Below the pieces are notes generated by a model. The model had not been told where the DNA came from and made no database searches. It was given only the letters and a program-made list of their open reading frames with translations. This document shows positions 33,422 to 42,018 of a stretch of 61,053 nt of DNA, piece by piece. The translations under genes and the position numbers were made by a program. The stretch spans positions 1-61,053 of the forward strand of contig NZ_MOMB01000057.1 of NCBI RefSeq assembly GCF_002752165.1, in the 5' to 3' direction. Numbering within the stretch: the stretch's first letter is position 1; every line of letters begins with the position of its first letter. Source of the stretch: Erwinia sp. OLFS4. Lineage in GTDB: Bacteria > Pseudomonadota > Gammaproteobacteria > Enterobacterales > Enterobacteriaceae.

Positions 33422-33672
33422 TATTATTAAACAGGCGATTAACCGTTTTTCGTTACGTTGTCACCGTGCGATTTCCATTGCCTGCATGTCCTGTTCTCAC
33501 CGCCGTTACCTTCCGCTGCACATTATGCGTAAAACGTTGCCCCGCTGTTATGGCAGGATGCTGCTGGCATTTTTTTACCTTTTTCATCCCACATGGCCGG
33601 AGAAACCGGGTCATTTTATTGCGCACATAAGGATATGGTATGCGAGCGGGTGTGTTAACAATGGAGAATGTA

Positions 33673-34536
33673 ATGCGCGTATCAGCGTGCAGCAGCTGGC
33701 AGGCTGGCGACGGCGCAGGGAGTAAGGTTTCCGAACTTGAACGTGGTAAAGTGATTTATTTGCCGCATCTTGCCTTTGGTTTATCGGATAAGGAAATTAC
33801 CCTGCTGGATGTTAAGCGGGTTGAGCCAAAACGAAAAAATATCAGTTACAACCCACAAAATGGGCGTCTGACGGGGGTGGCGTGGGCTGCAGACCGGCCG
33901 GCAATAGAAGCGCTGCTGGCGCGTCATTACCACGCCTGTAAAACCCTGGTTGCCGCCCTGTTGCCTGAATATCAGCGTTTCCTGCATTCCCCGGTAAATA
34001 CCTTACGACTGCATCCGGTTACCGTCTGGCGGAAAAGCAATTCCTGGCGTAAAGATGACAGCCGCCTGCATGTGGATGCATTTCCTTCGCGGCCGGTCTG
34101 TGGCGAGCGTATTTTGCGTATTTTTACCAATATTAATCCACAAGGTAACAGTCGCGAATGGCGGATAGGAGAAGATTTCCCCCGGCTGGCACAGCGATTT
34201 TATCCCGAGCTGGGTGGCTATTCTAAGTTCACCAGCTGGCTGCAGAATCTGCTTGGCATCACCAAAAGTCAGCGTAGCCACTATGATGCGCTGATGCTGC
34301 AGATGCACGATAAAATGAAACGCGATGAACGCTATCAGCAACTGGGATTACAGCTCAGTTTTCAGTTTCCGGCAGGCAGCAGCTGGATCTGTTTTTCTGA
34401 CCAGACCCCGCATGCGGCCATGGCCGGTCAGTTTATGCTGGAACAGACCTGGCTGCTACCCGTACAGGGCATGCAGCGCCCGGAGTATTCACCGCTGAAA
34501 GTGCTGGAGGCGCTGGCGGGCAAAACGCTGCTGTAA
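33673..34536 (+). CDS. kdoO: Kdo 3-hydroxylase-like Fe(II)/2-oxoglutarate dioxygenase
   Basis: 287 residues from ATG 33673, which follows GGAG by 6 bp; ATG 33640 and 33661 are alternatives. It contains LRLHPVTVWRKSNSWRKDDSR followed by LHVDAFPSRPVCGERILRIFTNINP, an HxD iron-binding motif, and a distal DQTPHAAMAGQF with the second His. This matches the KdoO family, which hydroxylates the Kdo sugar of lipopolysaccharide at the inner membrane using O2 and 2-oxoglutarate. The gene is monocistronic and converges on amn. It is absent from E. coli K-12 at this position. Confidence 0.82.
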   Translation: MRVSACSSWQAGDGAGSKVSELERGKVIYLPHLAFGLSDKEITLLDVKRVEPKRKNISYNPQNGRLTGVAWAADRPAIEALLARHYHACKTLVAALLPEYQRFLHSPVNTLRLHPVTVWRKSNSWRKDDSRLHVDAFPSRPVCGERILRIFTNINPQGNSREWRIGEDFPRLAQRFYPELGGYSKFTSWLQNLLGITKSQRSHYDALMLQMHDKMKRDERYQQLGLQLSFQFPAGSSWICFSDQTPHAAMAGQFMLEQTWLLPVQGMQRPEYSPLKVLEALAGKTLL

Positions 34537-34555
34537 TTCAGCGTCCAGTAGCCGG

Positions 34556-36016
34556 TTAGCGCAGCGGGGGTTCATCAAACGTCCGCAGCTTGCGCGAATG
34601 CAGGCTATCACTGTCGGCTCGCAGTAGCTCAATGGCACGAATACCAATTTGCAAGTGTTCAGAAATGGCGCCTTCATAAAAGCGATTGGCCTGTCCCGGG
34701 AGCTTTATTTCGCCATGTAACGGCTTATCCGATACGCACAGTAGCGTGCCGTAAGGCACGCGAAAACGGTAACCCTGGGCGGCAATTGTGGCACTTTCCA
34801 TATCCACCGCGATGGCCCGGCTCTGGTTAAAACGTAACGCCGAGGCCGCGTAGCGCAGTTCCCAGTTGCGATCGTCGGTAGTGGCTACCGTGCCGGTACG
34901 CAGGCGTTGTTTAACCAGCTCGCCGGGCATGCCGCTGACCTGCTTGGTGGCGTCATACAGCGCGCGCTGAACTTCGGCTATGCTCGGAATCGGAATATCC
35001 GGCGGTAGCACGCTGTTTAGCACATGGTCATCACGCAGATAGGCATGTGCCAGCACATAGTCGCCGATTGACTGGCTTTCGCGCAGGCCGCCGCAATGAC
35101 CAATCATCAGCCAGACATGGGGACGAAGTACCGCCAGGTGATCGCAAATTGTTTTGGCATTTGAGGGACCCACACCGATATTAACCAGGGTGATCCCCTT
35201 GCCATCTTTCGCCATCAGGTGCCAGGCCGGCATCTGATATTTTTTCCAGGTCAGATCGGAGATCGCCGCTTCGGCATCCGGTGTATCCCGTGTGATGATC
35301 ACGTCGCCGGCACAGGAGAGTGACAGCCAGTTTGTATCCCCGGTTTTTATCTGCTCACAGGCCCAGCGGACAAACTCATCGACGTAACGGGTGTAGTTGG
35401 TAAACAGCACATAGGACTGAAAGTGTTCCGCCGGGGTACCGGTGTAATGTTTCAGGCGCGCAAGAGAAAAATCGGTGCGCAGAGCGTCAAAATGCGATAG
35501 CTGGCGTATTGCGCCCTGATGTAACAAGCCATCAGCGTTTTCATCGCCGATCAGCGATAGCTCGGTGGTTGGAAAATGGCGCGTCAGCCCGGCGCTCATG
35601 CTGCGGTCAAGGTTAAGACTGGAACCATCAATGACATAGGGGAAGGGGATTTCCTGCTGCGATGGGACAACCTCAATAGTGATCGGGTAATCGTTTTCCA
35701 GCAATGCCAGCTGTTCGGCAAGATAGTGGCGCATCAGTGCCGGCCGGGTGACGGTCATGGCATATTGTCCCGAATGGGTGAAGCGGCCAAATGCCCGGGT
35801 CAGGCGGTGCTGCGGTGCGGTGCCGTCCCAGCGTACACGCAATTGCGGATAGACAAATAAACCTTTTGCCCGCGCGGTTTCATCAGGCAGCGTGCCGCGG
35901 GCGATATAGGCTTCAATAGCGGTACGTATTGCGTTGACGGCCCGATCGTACAGCTGTTCAAGCCGATCCAGCGCGGCATTAACATTAGACGAAGGAACAA
36001 CAGATTGTCCGGTCAT
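34556..36016 (-). CDS. amn: AMP nucleosidase
   Basis: 486 residues, the expected length. The N-terminal Amn-specific domain shows GLFVYPQLRVRWDGTAP and AFGRFTHSGQYAMTVTRPAL. The C-terminal phosphorylase-fold domain shows ITLVNIGVGPSNAKTICDHLAVLRPHVWLMIGHCGGLRESQSIGDYVLAHAYLRDDHVL and VDMESATIAAQGYRF. It hydrolyses AMP to adenine and ribose-5-phosphate. In E. coli amn lies among the tRNA-Asn genes, consistent with the tRNA-Asn remnant at 52.95 kb. Confidence 0.97.
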   Translation of the reverse strand: MTGQSVVPSSNVNAALDRLEQLYDRAVNAIRTAIEAYIARGTLPDETARAKGLFVYPQLRVRWDGTAPQHRLTRAFGRFTHSGQYAMTVTRPALMRHYLAEQLALLENDYPITIEVVPSQQEIPFPYVIDGSSLNLDRSMSAGLTRHFPTTELSLIGDENADGLLHQGAIRQLSHFDALRTDFSLARLKHYTGTPAEHFQSYVLFTNYTRYVDEFVRWACEQIKTGDTNWLSLSCAGDVIITRDTPDAEAAISDLTWKKYQMPAWHLMAKDGKGITLVNIGVGPSNAKTICDHLAVLRPHVWLMIGHCGGLRESQSIGDYVLAHAYLRDDHVLNSVLPPDIPIPSIAEVQRALYDATKQVSGMPGELVKQRLRTGTVATTDDRNWELRYAASALRFNQSRAIAVDMESATIAAQGYRFRVPYGTLLCVSDKPLHGEIKLPGQANRFYEGAISEHLQIGIRAIELLRADSDSLHSRKLRTFDEPPLR

Positions 36017-36166
36017 TTATTTTCTCCATACCTACAATTGTTTATTACATGCTAACTGAACTGAAGCCGTTACGCATTGCTCTCGGGGAAAATGATCAAA
36101 TTAGCCTGCTTTGCTGAAACCGCTGTTGCACTTTTCTGAGTGATTGTTAGCGAAGTCCGTGCCGGG

Positions 36167-36201
36167 TTGATGTTTAATAAATATACGATATACTCAATAT
36201 C
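36167..36201 (+). promoter_or_regulatory. Promoter and candidate operator of the toxin-antitoxin pair
   Basis: TTGATG (36167-36172) and TATACT (36189-36194) are spaced 16 bp apart and look like a sigma-70 promoter. The imperfect palindrome GATATactcaATATC (36187-36201) covers the -10 box and would suit autorepression by the antitoxin. Confidence 0.55.
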
Positions 36202-36225
36202 ATCAAATTTGTGCAGGGGGCATTT

Positions 36226-36945
36226 ATGTCAACAAAACAGAAATCCAGCGTGCGAATGAAAGGATATCAGGGCGCGATGCTGGTTGATGCCAGAACCATC
36301 GACCTGCTGAAAGAAGAAAGTAAAGCGCAGTATCTGGTCATTCCGCTACAAAATCGTGCTGGTCATCCCATCAAACCCCAGCGGGTGGATGAGGTTGATA
36401 TTGAAAAAAAGATTAATCGTTTTCTCGCTTCCCTCGGACTGGAGGATACCCGGGTGCGTATGACGCCGGAACCGGCTCAGTGGCCGATGGCCGACGGCGC
36501 AGAAAAAAAACTGGATATTTTTTCCGGTTTCGAAGCTGAACGTGCCGGTAATGCCCGGCGACTGGAAGATCTGCGTCAATTTATTCTCGCTGATGCCACG
36601 TGGCTGCCAGCGGCGCAGCTGTCCGATAAAGCCGGTTTTGAAAACAAAAATCGCAGTGCCGGACCTAATACCTGGAAGCGGCGTAACCGTATTTTTGCGG
36701 TAAGCGTGCAGGGAAAAGATCTTTATCCACGCTATTGCCTGGACTGTGCCTACCAGCCGCTGCCAGTCGTGAAAGAGATTTTAGAGCTGTTTGCAGGGGT
36801 TAAAAGTGGCTGGGAGCTAGCCTACTGGTTTGGGACCGCTAACAGCTGGCTGAAGGGTAACAAGCCTAAAGATTGGCTTGATGGCGATAAATCTATGCTG
36901 CTGCGGGCGGTTCAGGCTGAGCGGCAGGGCATAATGCATGGCTGA
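36226..36945 (+). CDS. Antitoxin of the Xre/MbcA/ParS (DUF2384) type
   Basis: 239 residues from ATG 36226, six bases after AGGGGG. The C-terminal part reads LYPRYCLDCAYQPLPVVKEILELF, then SGWELAYWFGTANSWLKGNKPKDWL, the DUF2384 signature that neutralises RES toxins. The N-terminal part (about 1-150) is longer than in typical Xre-RES antitoxins and carries no domain I can name; it may supply DNA binding. It overlaps the RES toxin gene by 8 bp, so the pair is co-translated. Confidence 0.85.
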   Translation: MSTKQKSSVRMKGYQGAMLVDARTIDLLKEESKAQYLVIPLQNRAGHPIKPQRVDEVDIEKKINRFLASLGLEDTRVRMTPEPAQWPMADGAEKKLDIFSGFEAERAGNARRLEDLRQFILADATWLPAAQLSDKAGFENKNRSAGPNTWKRRNRIFAVSVQGKDLYPRYCLDCAYQPLPVVKEILELFAGVKSGWELAYWFGTANSWLKGNKPKDWLDGDKSMLLRAVQAERQGIMHG

Positions 36946-37585
36946 TAAGACCGTCGGCCAGGCTTTTCCTGCTCCGCCGGACCGGATAAACATTAATGAA
37001 GGCGTGCTGGCGGCCGGCACGCATTTATTTCGTCTGCATCGCGATTGTTATCGTGGTAATCAGTTTAATGATTTTGCCGCGGGAGATGCGCGTTTCAGTC
37101 CTATCCGCGACCGCCTCTCTCATCAGATCATTCCGACGCTGTACGCGGCCGCTAGCAGCGAAATTGCGCTGTGCGAAGTGTTGTTTCATGATATCGATAT
37201 TTCGCAAAAGCAGATTGTGTTCGATCAGCGCAAACTGCTGGGACTGCAGCATAGTGACATCGTGATAACCCATGATTTGCGTATTGCGCAGCTTGATCAT
37301 GCTTCATTGATAAAAATGCGCGTGGGTAAGCGCCTGATTCATTGTGATGCCGCAGAATACGCGGACACTCGCCTGTGGGCAGAGCATATTCATGAACAGC
37401 ATCCTCAGATTCAGGGGATGAGCTGGCCGTCGCGTCAGTATCAGGGGCAGGCCAGCGTACTGTTTGCCGATCGCATTGTCGCTGACGGTGTGACGCTGAG
37501 TAAAACCAGCGCGCTCATTAAAGATAAAAAGGTTATCGGCCGTTTGTTACAGCTGGCGGCACGTATGGATATTGTGATTATTTAA
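36938..37585 (+). CDS. RES-domain toxin (NAD-degrading family)
   Basis: 215 residues. Family segments are HLFRLHRDCYRGNQFNDFAA near the N-terminus with the conserved Arg, TLYAAASSEIALCEVLFHDI with the conserved Glu, and a later GMSWPSRQYQGQASVLFADRI with the conserved Ser. RES toxins such as MbcT deplete NAD in the cytoplasm when not bound by the antitoxin. It overlaps the upstream antitoxin gene. No visible damage suggests inactivation. Confidence 0.87.
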   Translation: MADKTVGQAFPAPPDRININEGVLAAGTHLFRLHRDCYRGNQFNDFAAGDARFSPIRDRLSHQIIPTLYAAASSEIALCEVLFHDIDISQKQIVFDQRKLLGLQHSDIVITHDLRIAQLDHASLIKMRVGKRLIHCDAAEYADTRLWAEHIHEQHPQIQGMSWPSRQYQGQASVLFADRIVADGVTLSKTSALIKDKKVIGRLLQLAARMDIVII

Positions 37586-37621
37586 CCGCCGGTAAGCCGG
37601 CTGTTAGTTTACGCCAGTAAC

Positions 37622-38275
37622 TTAGCCGGCCCAGTCACCGACCAGATGGTTTAAATGGGTTGTCATTAGCTTTGCCGTTAACGCGGCATTACCACTAACC
37701 ATTGCATTTAATATCGGCTGATGTTCTTCGGCAGATTTAATCAGGCCGCCTGTCTGACGCAGCGCTTTCAGGCCGAATTGACGTGATTGATCGCGCAGGT
37801 TTTCAACGATATTGACCAGCTGATCATTTTCTAAAATCGCCAGCAGGCCAAGGTGGAACTGGCGGTCCATTTCCAGATAACCCACGATATTGCCTTCATG
37901 CGCGTAACGCACCATATCACTAATGATTTTAGTGAATTCCGCTTCACGTGCCTGAAGCTTCTCTTTCATGCCTGCTAATTTTGCCATAGATGGAATTTCC
38001 AGCAGCATACGCAGTTCATAAATATTCTGTCGCTCTTTACGGCTGAGCGGTAGCACGCGAAAACCACGGTTGCGTACTGCTTCCATCAATCCCTGATTGA
38101 CCAGGGTTAACATTGCTTCGCGAACCGGGCTATTAGACACACCCAGTTCTTCTGCCAGCGCCGAGGCCGAATAAATTTCGCCAGGCACGAGATCGCCAGA
38201 GATAAGTCGCAATTTAAGAATCGACAACGCCTGATCGCGCAGATTGGTTTGTCGTAATTGCAGTTCTGGTTCCAT
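37622..38275 (-). CDS. GntR-family regulator with FCD domain
   Basis: 217 residues. The N-terminal winged helix (about 10-75) reads ILKLRLISGDLVPGEIYSASALAEELGVSNSPVREAMLTLVNQGLMEAVRNRGFRV, typical of GntR. The all-helical FCD domain (about 85-210) has conserved acid/His positions in MDRQFHLGLLAI and EEHQPILNAMVSG that bind metal plus an organic acid. It is adjacent to the transporter and catabolic genes and is their likely repressor; the shared palindrome at 39395 and 46293 is its most likely operator (inference). Confidence 0.88.
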   Translation of the reverse strand: MEPELQLRQTNLRDQALSILKLRLISGDLVPGEIYSASALAEELGVSNSPVREAMLTLVNQGLMEAVRNRGFRVLPLSRKERQNIYELRMLLEIPSMAKLAGMKEKLQAREAEFTKIISDMVRYAHEGNIVGYLEMDRQFHLGLLAILENDQLVNIVENLRDQSRQFGLKALRQTGGLIKSAEEHQPILNAMVSGNAALTAKLMTTHLNHLVGDWAG

Positions 38276-38404
38276 GTATACTCCGTGATACTTGAGTAGT
38301 CGATAACACGCTACATTTTATTCTTTTTACTTATAGTTCTCAATATGAATGTTCCAGTCAGTAAATTAAATCCCGTTGAGAACTGGTTATCGCTACTACA
38401 AACG

Positions 38405-38433
38405 TTAAGGCTGCCGGTCACCGGCAGCCTTAA
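38405..38433 (-). terminator. Strong hairpin between the binding-protein gene and the GntR gene
   Basis: A perfect 13-bp inverted repeat TTAAGGCTGCCGG / CCGGCAGCCTTAA with a 3-nt loop lies 7 bp after the binding-protein stop. There is no real U-run, so it may act as a transcript stabiliser or weak terminator. Confidence 0.65.
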
Positions 38434-38440
38434 GTAACAA

Positions 38441-39319
38441 TCAGTTGAATGCGTAGGAAGGTGGTGTCGAATTCTGCTGGTAAATCACGGCGCTTTGCAC
38501 TGCACCATAGGCGGTATCATTATTTTTCAGGATCTTCATATAGTCACCGCTTTGAATCAGGCTGTCGTAAGCAGATTTGATGGCCGGCAGAAGTTTCTCA
38601 GCATTGGCATTACGTGCCACCGCTGTTGCGGTTGGACCGCCACCAATTTCACCGGACGCATCCAGACGTTTATCCATATTAATCGCTTCCTGCGCACCGC
38701 CGCGGTTGATGAGTACACCATCCACGCGATTGCTATTCAGGGCCAGAATCGCCTGGTTAATGGAAGCAAAGGCACTGATTGTGGGGGCGGTGGAACCACA
38801 CTTATCTTTCGCGCTATTGAGTGTTGCCAGTTCGGCGGAACCTGCCATTGCACCCACTTTATGCCCGCAAATCTCTTTTAACGTTTTAGGTTTGAAATCT
38901 TTGGCTTTGCTCACGAGAAAGGAGCTGTAATCCTGCCAGTTCGAGACAAAGTCGGCGACTTTAAGCCGTTCAGCCGTGACATAAAATTCACCATAGGCCA
39001 CGTCATATTTATTCGCCTGCAAGCCGGCCAGCGCTGCAGCAAAGGGAACCAGATGTATATCGGCTTTCAATCCCATCACTGCAGCGACCGCATGGCCTAA
39101 CTCGACATCCATACCTTTCAGCTGGCCGTTTTCTTTATAAGCCAGCGGCTTGCCGATATCAGGAATGGCAATACGCAACGTACCGGCTGATTTAATGGCA
39201 TCAGGCAGCAGGGCAGCAACCCGATCGTTTTTGGCAATAGCAGCCTGTGCAGACGTCGCCAGCATACTGGTAACGGCTAGCAGGGCATAACACCACATTT
39301 TGCTTTTATACATTTTCAC
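38441..39319 (-). CDS. Amino-acid ABC transporter periplasmic binding protein
   Basis: 292 residues from GTG 39319, seven bases after GGAG; ATG 39313 is the alternative. A signal peptide (MYKSKMWCYALLAVTSMLATSAQA) is followed by AGTLRIAIPDIGKPLAYKENGQLKGMDVELGHAVAAVMG, typical of family 3 solute-binding proteins for polar amino acids and derivatives. It would deliver substrate to the permease and ATPase encoded at 47.7-49.4 kb, the only matching components here. It is divergent from the flavin oxidoreductase gene, with the shared palindrome in between. Confidence 0.9.
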   Translation of the reverse strand: MKMYKSKMWCYALLAVTSMLATSAQAAIAKNDRVAALLPDAIKSAGTLRIAIPDIGKPLAYKENGQLKGMDVELGHAVAAVMGLKADIHLVPFAAALAGLQANKYDVAYGEFYVTAERLKVADFVSNWQDYSSFLVSKAKDFKPKTLKEICGHKVGAMAGSAELATLNSAKDKCGSTAPTISAFASINQAILALNSNRVDGVLINRGGAQEAINMDKRLDASGEIGGGPTATAVARNANAEKLLPAIKSAYDSLIQSGDYMKILKNNDTAYGAVQSAVIYQQNSTPPSYAFN

Positions 39320-39394
39320 GATAACGCTCCTCGGAATGACATATGGCACGCTGGTGTAAGAACAAGAACGACACATTGACAGCAGGAAGTTATG

Positions 39395-39414
39395 TGTAAT
39401 ATATTACCCATTAC
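39395..39414. promoter_or_regulatory. Shared 20-bp operator candidate, copy 1
   Basis: TGTAATATATTACCCATTAC contains the perfect 12-bp palindrome GTAATATATTAC (39396-39407). The same 20 bp occur in the opposite orientation at 46293-46312. It lies between the divergent genes at 39319 (minus) and 39529 (plus). Confidence 0.75.
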
Positions 39415-39528
39415 ATATGACTTAGGCAAGTGGCTTTGCATTCTCCCCATTAAAAACGCCAGGACATCAACATAACTCCATGTTTTTACGATGATTCAGT
39501 ACAATTAAGCTATTGAGATAAGTGAATA

Positions 39529-40956
39529 ATGGAACAACCCGAATACGATGTGATTGTTGTTGGTGGTGGCCCGTCAGGCCTTTCTGCAGCCTGGGAGCTG
39601 CGTGATAGAAAGATCATGATTCTGGAGAAGACGCACCGCCTGGGGGGGCGTCTTTACTCGATGAGTCGCGGCGATTACTGGATTAATCTCGGCGGCCATC
39701 TGTTTCCACCTGCCGGGTCGCATATGCGCAACATCCTGCATTCGATTGGGCTGGACGTGATTGCTATTCCCGGTAACAAATTCGCGATTTACTGGGATGG
39801 CAAAGTCTACAAGCCTGGGTCTGTTTCTGCACTGCCACTCACGATGAAAATGAAGCTGGGCGAACGTATCGCGCTGGCCTGGAATGGGTTACGCATCATG
39901 AAAGCAGTAAAAGGCTGGCAGGAAGCAATGAAGCCGATTTATGGTGAAAGCAATCAGCATCGTCGTGCGCGCGTGGCGCGTTATATGTCAGATCAATCGT
40001 TTCGTCAATTTATGGGCCCGCTGCCGAAACGCTTAGAAGCCCTGTTTCAGTCGGCGGCACGACGCGCCGCCGCAGAAATGGAAGATCAGCATGCCGGGGT
40101 AGGGGGTTCCCTGTTTGGCGCGGTATGGGCCGGAAAAGGCGATTCGATGGCGCTTAACCTTAATGGTGGTTCCGGGCGTTTTGGTGAAGTGATGATGGAG
40201 TTAATGGGCAGCCGTGCGTGTTATCACACTACAGTGAAGTCGGTTGCCAAAACAGGCAGTTATAACACGGTGGTTTATGAGACCAATGGCGTTGAGCATG
40301 TTGCCACCGCATCGCAGGTGATCATTGCGGTGCCAGCTTATCAGGCTGCCGCCATTACCCGGGATATCCCCGATGAGGTACGTGAAACGTTGCAAGGTGT
40401 GCAATATGGTCCATTCCCCACCATGGGCATTATCACTGATGAAACCGGCCCGATGCCGTACGACGATATTTACGCGATAACCACGCCCGACGCGTCATTT
40501 GATATGTTTTTCAACCATGCTAATCCGCTGCGTAGCAGTGGTCCACGCAAGCCTGGCGGCAGTTTAATGGTTTATTCCGGTGGGGAACCGGCGCGGCAAA
40601 TGCTGAAACTGAGCGATGATGAGATTCGCGATCGCTACCTGGCCGATATCTATAAAATGTTCCCGACGCTGAAAGGGCATGTGAAAGAGACTATTGTGCA
40701 ACGCTGGGAACCTGGTAATACCTATCGTCCCGCAGGCTTCAATTTCGATCCAATGCTGGCGTATTGCGAACGCAAAGACGTGGATATTCACTTTGCAGGC
40801 GATTACTTTGCCGAGATTGGTAATATGGAAATTGCCACCGGCACCGGGCATGAAGCCGCACGCCGTGCTCGCAGCCGGTTAATGAATAACGACCACAAAG
40901 TGGCTCAGTTGCGTCCGGCTACCGAATCATCGCCAGCACTGGAAAAAAAAGCCTGA
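39529..40956 (+). CDS. FAD-dependent amine-oxidase-like oxidoreductase
   Basis: 475 residues. The N-terminus has YDVIVVGGGPSGLSAAWEL, then ILEKTHRLGGRLYSM, the FAD motif of the amine oxidase/protoporphyrinogen oxidase superfamily. The C-terminal VDIHFAGDYFAEIGNMEIATGTGHEAARRARSRL completes the FAD site. The substrate is unknown. From context it could oxidise a D-hydroxyproline-like imino acid, the step needed between the epimerase and the DapA-type deaminase, but this is inference. It ends in an A8 run and overlaps the next gene. Confidence 0.8.
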   Translation: MEQPEYDVIVVGGGPSGLSAAWELRDRKIMILEKTHRLGGRLYSMSRGDYWINLGGHLFPPAGSHMRNILHSIGLDVIAIPGNKFAIYWDGKVYKPGSVSALPLTMKMKLGERIALAWNGLRIMKAVKGWQEAMKPIYGESNQHRRARVARYMSDQSFRQFMGPLPKRLEALFQSAARRAAAEMEDQHAGVGGSLFGAVWAGKGDSMALNLNGGSGRFGEVMMELMGSRACYHTTVKSVAKTGSYNTVVYETNGVEHVATASQVIIAVPAYQAAAITRDIPDEVRETLQGVQYGPFPTMGIITDETGPMPYDDIYAITTPDASFDMFFNHANPLRSSGPRKPGGSLMVYSGGEPARQMLKLSDDEIRDRYLADIYKMFPTLKGHVKETIVQRWEPGNTYRPAGFNFDPMLAYCERKDVDIHFAGDYFAEIGNMEIATGTGHEAARRARSRLMNNDHKVAQLRPATESSPALEKKA

Positions 40957-41978
40957 GAGAGGTTCGTTTTGGCATTATCGGTGCAGGGGTAGCTGCGCAA
41001 ACTCATGCCCGTGAACTGGCGAAGGTTAGCGGTGCAAAGCTGATAAGCGTGTTGGCCCGCGACAGTGAAAAAGCCGCGGCTTTTGTCGCGGCTTTTTCTA
41101 TTCCTGACGCTTATACAGAACTGGATTTGTTTCTCAGTGATAGACAACTTGATGCGGTAATTATCACCACCCCAAACGGCACTCACCGTGATTATGCTCT
41201 GGCCGTTGCGCAGGCCGGCAAACAGGTGATTATCGAAAAGCCACTGGAAATTTCATCATGCCGGGCACAACAGATCATCGACGCCTGTAAAGCTGCACAG
41301 GTCGGGCTATACGTTATCTATCAACGGGTATTTTCTCAGGCGGCCCGTCAGGCGCTGGCGGATGTACAGGCTGGAAAACTGGGTAAACTGTTGCTGGTTA
41401 ATATTGTGGATAATCAATATCGCCATCATGATTATTATCAGCGTGCCGCCTGGCGTGGTACCCATCAATTAGAAGGCGGCGGTTGCGTGATCACACAAAC
41501 GACCCATCTGATCGATCTGGCTCAATATCTGCTGGGACCAGTCAGCGCTGTCTTTGCCACCACCGCTACGCATTATCATCATATTGCGACGGAAGATACT
41601 GCGGTGGCGCTGTTGCAGTTCGACAATGGCGTGTTTGCTACCCTGAGCTCATCCACCGCTGCCTATCCCGGTCAGCGTCATCTGCTGACCCTGAGCGGCA
41701 CCCGGGGCTGTATTATTATTAATGGTGAGCATGATCAGATTGTGTATCGTTGCTGCGACCAGGAGGGGGAAACCCACAGCATGCCGGCAGCATTTAGTTT
41801 TGCCGATCCGCAGGACCCCCGTGACTACCCAACCCACGGGCAACGGATTCAGCTGCAGCATATTACTGATGCACTGTTGCGCGGCGAGATAAGCTGTGAT
41901 GATCGCGCGTTGTTGTCGGTACGGGTGGTCGAGGGGATTTACCGCTCAGCGGCACAACAGCGTCTGATAAAACTTTAG
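40953..41978 (+). CDS. Gfo/Idh/MocA-family oxidoreductase with non-standard start
   Basis: The reading frame encodes about 340 residues: VRFGIIGAGVAAQTHARELA (NAD-binding GxGxxA), TTPNGTHRDYALAVAQAGKQVIIEKPLEIS (EKP motif), then GGGCVITQTTHLIDLAQYLLG. No ATG, GTG or TTG occurs between the in-frame stop at 40887 and the Rossmann motif. The best start is CTG 40953, which overlaps the upstream TGA; the first standard codons (GTG 41046, TTG 41049) would delete the NAD-binding motif. A -1 slip on the A8 run at 40943-40950 would instead fuse it to the upstream protein. It is a dehydrogenase of unknown substrate. Confidence 0.78.
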   Translation: MREVRFGIIGAGVAAQTHARELAKVSGAKLISVLARDSEKAAAFVAAFSIPDAYTELDLFLSDRQLDAVIITTPNGTHRDYALAVAQAGKQVIIEKPLEISSCRAQQIIDACKAAQVGLYVIYQRVFSQAARQALADVQAGKLGKLLLVNIVDNQYRHHDYYQRAAWRGTHQLEGGGCVITQTTHLIDLAQYLLGPVSAVFATTATHYHHIATEDTAVALLQFDNGVFATLSSSTAAYPGQRHLLTLSGTRGCIIINGEHDQIVYRCCDQEGETHSMPAAFSFADPQDPRDYPTHGQRIQLQHITDALLRGEISCDDRALLSVRVVEGIYRSAAQQRLIKL

Positions 41979-41989
41979 CGCGAAAAGAA

Positions 41990-42011
41990 GGGCGCACCTG
42001 AGGGTGCGCCC
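41990..42011. terminator. Bidirectional terminator-like hairpin between convergent genes
   Basis: Perfect 9-bp stem GGGCGCACC / GGTGCGCCC with a 4-nt loop, between the Gfo/Idh gene (plus) and the DapA-type gene (minus). Confidence 0.65.
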
Positions 42012-42018
42012 GATGTCA

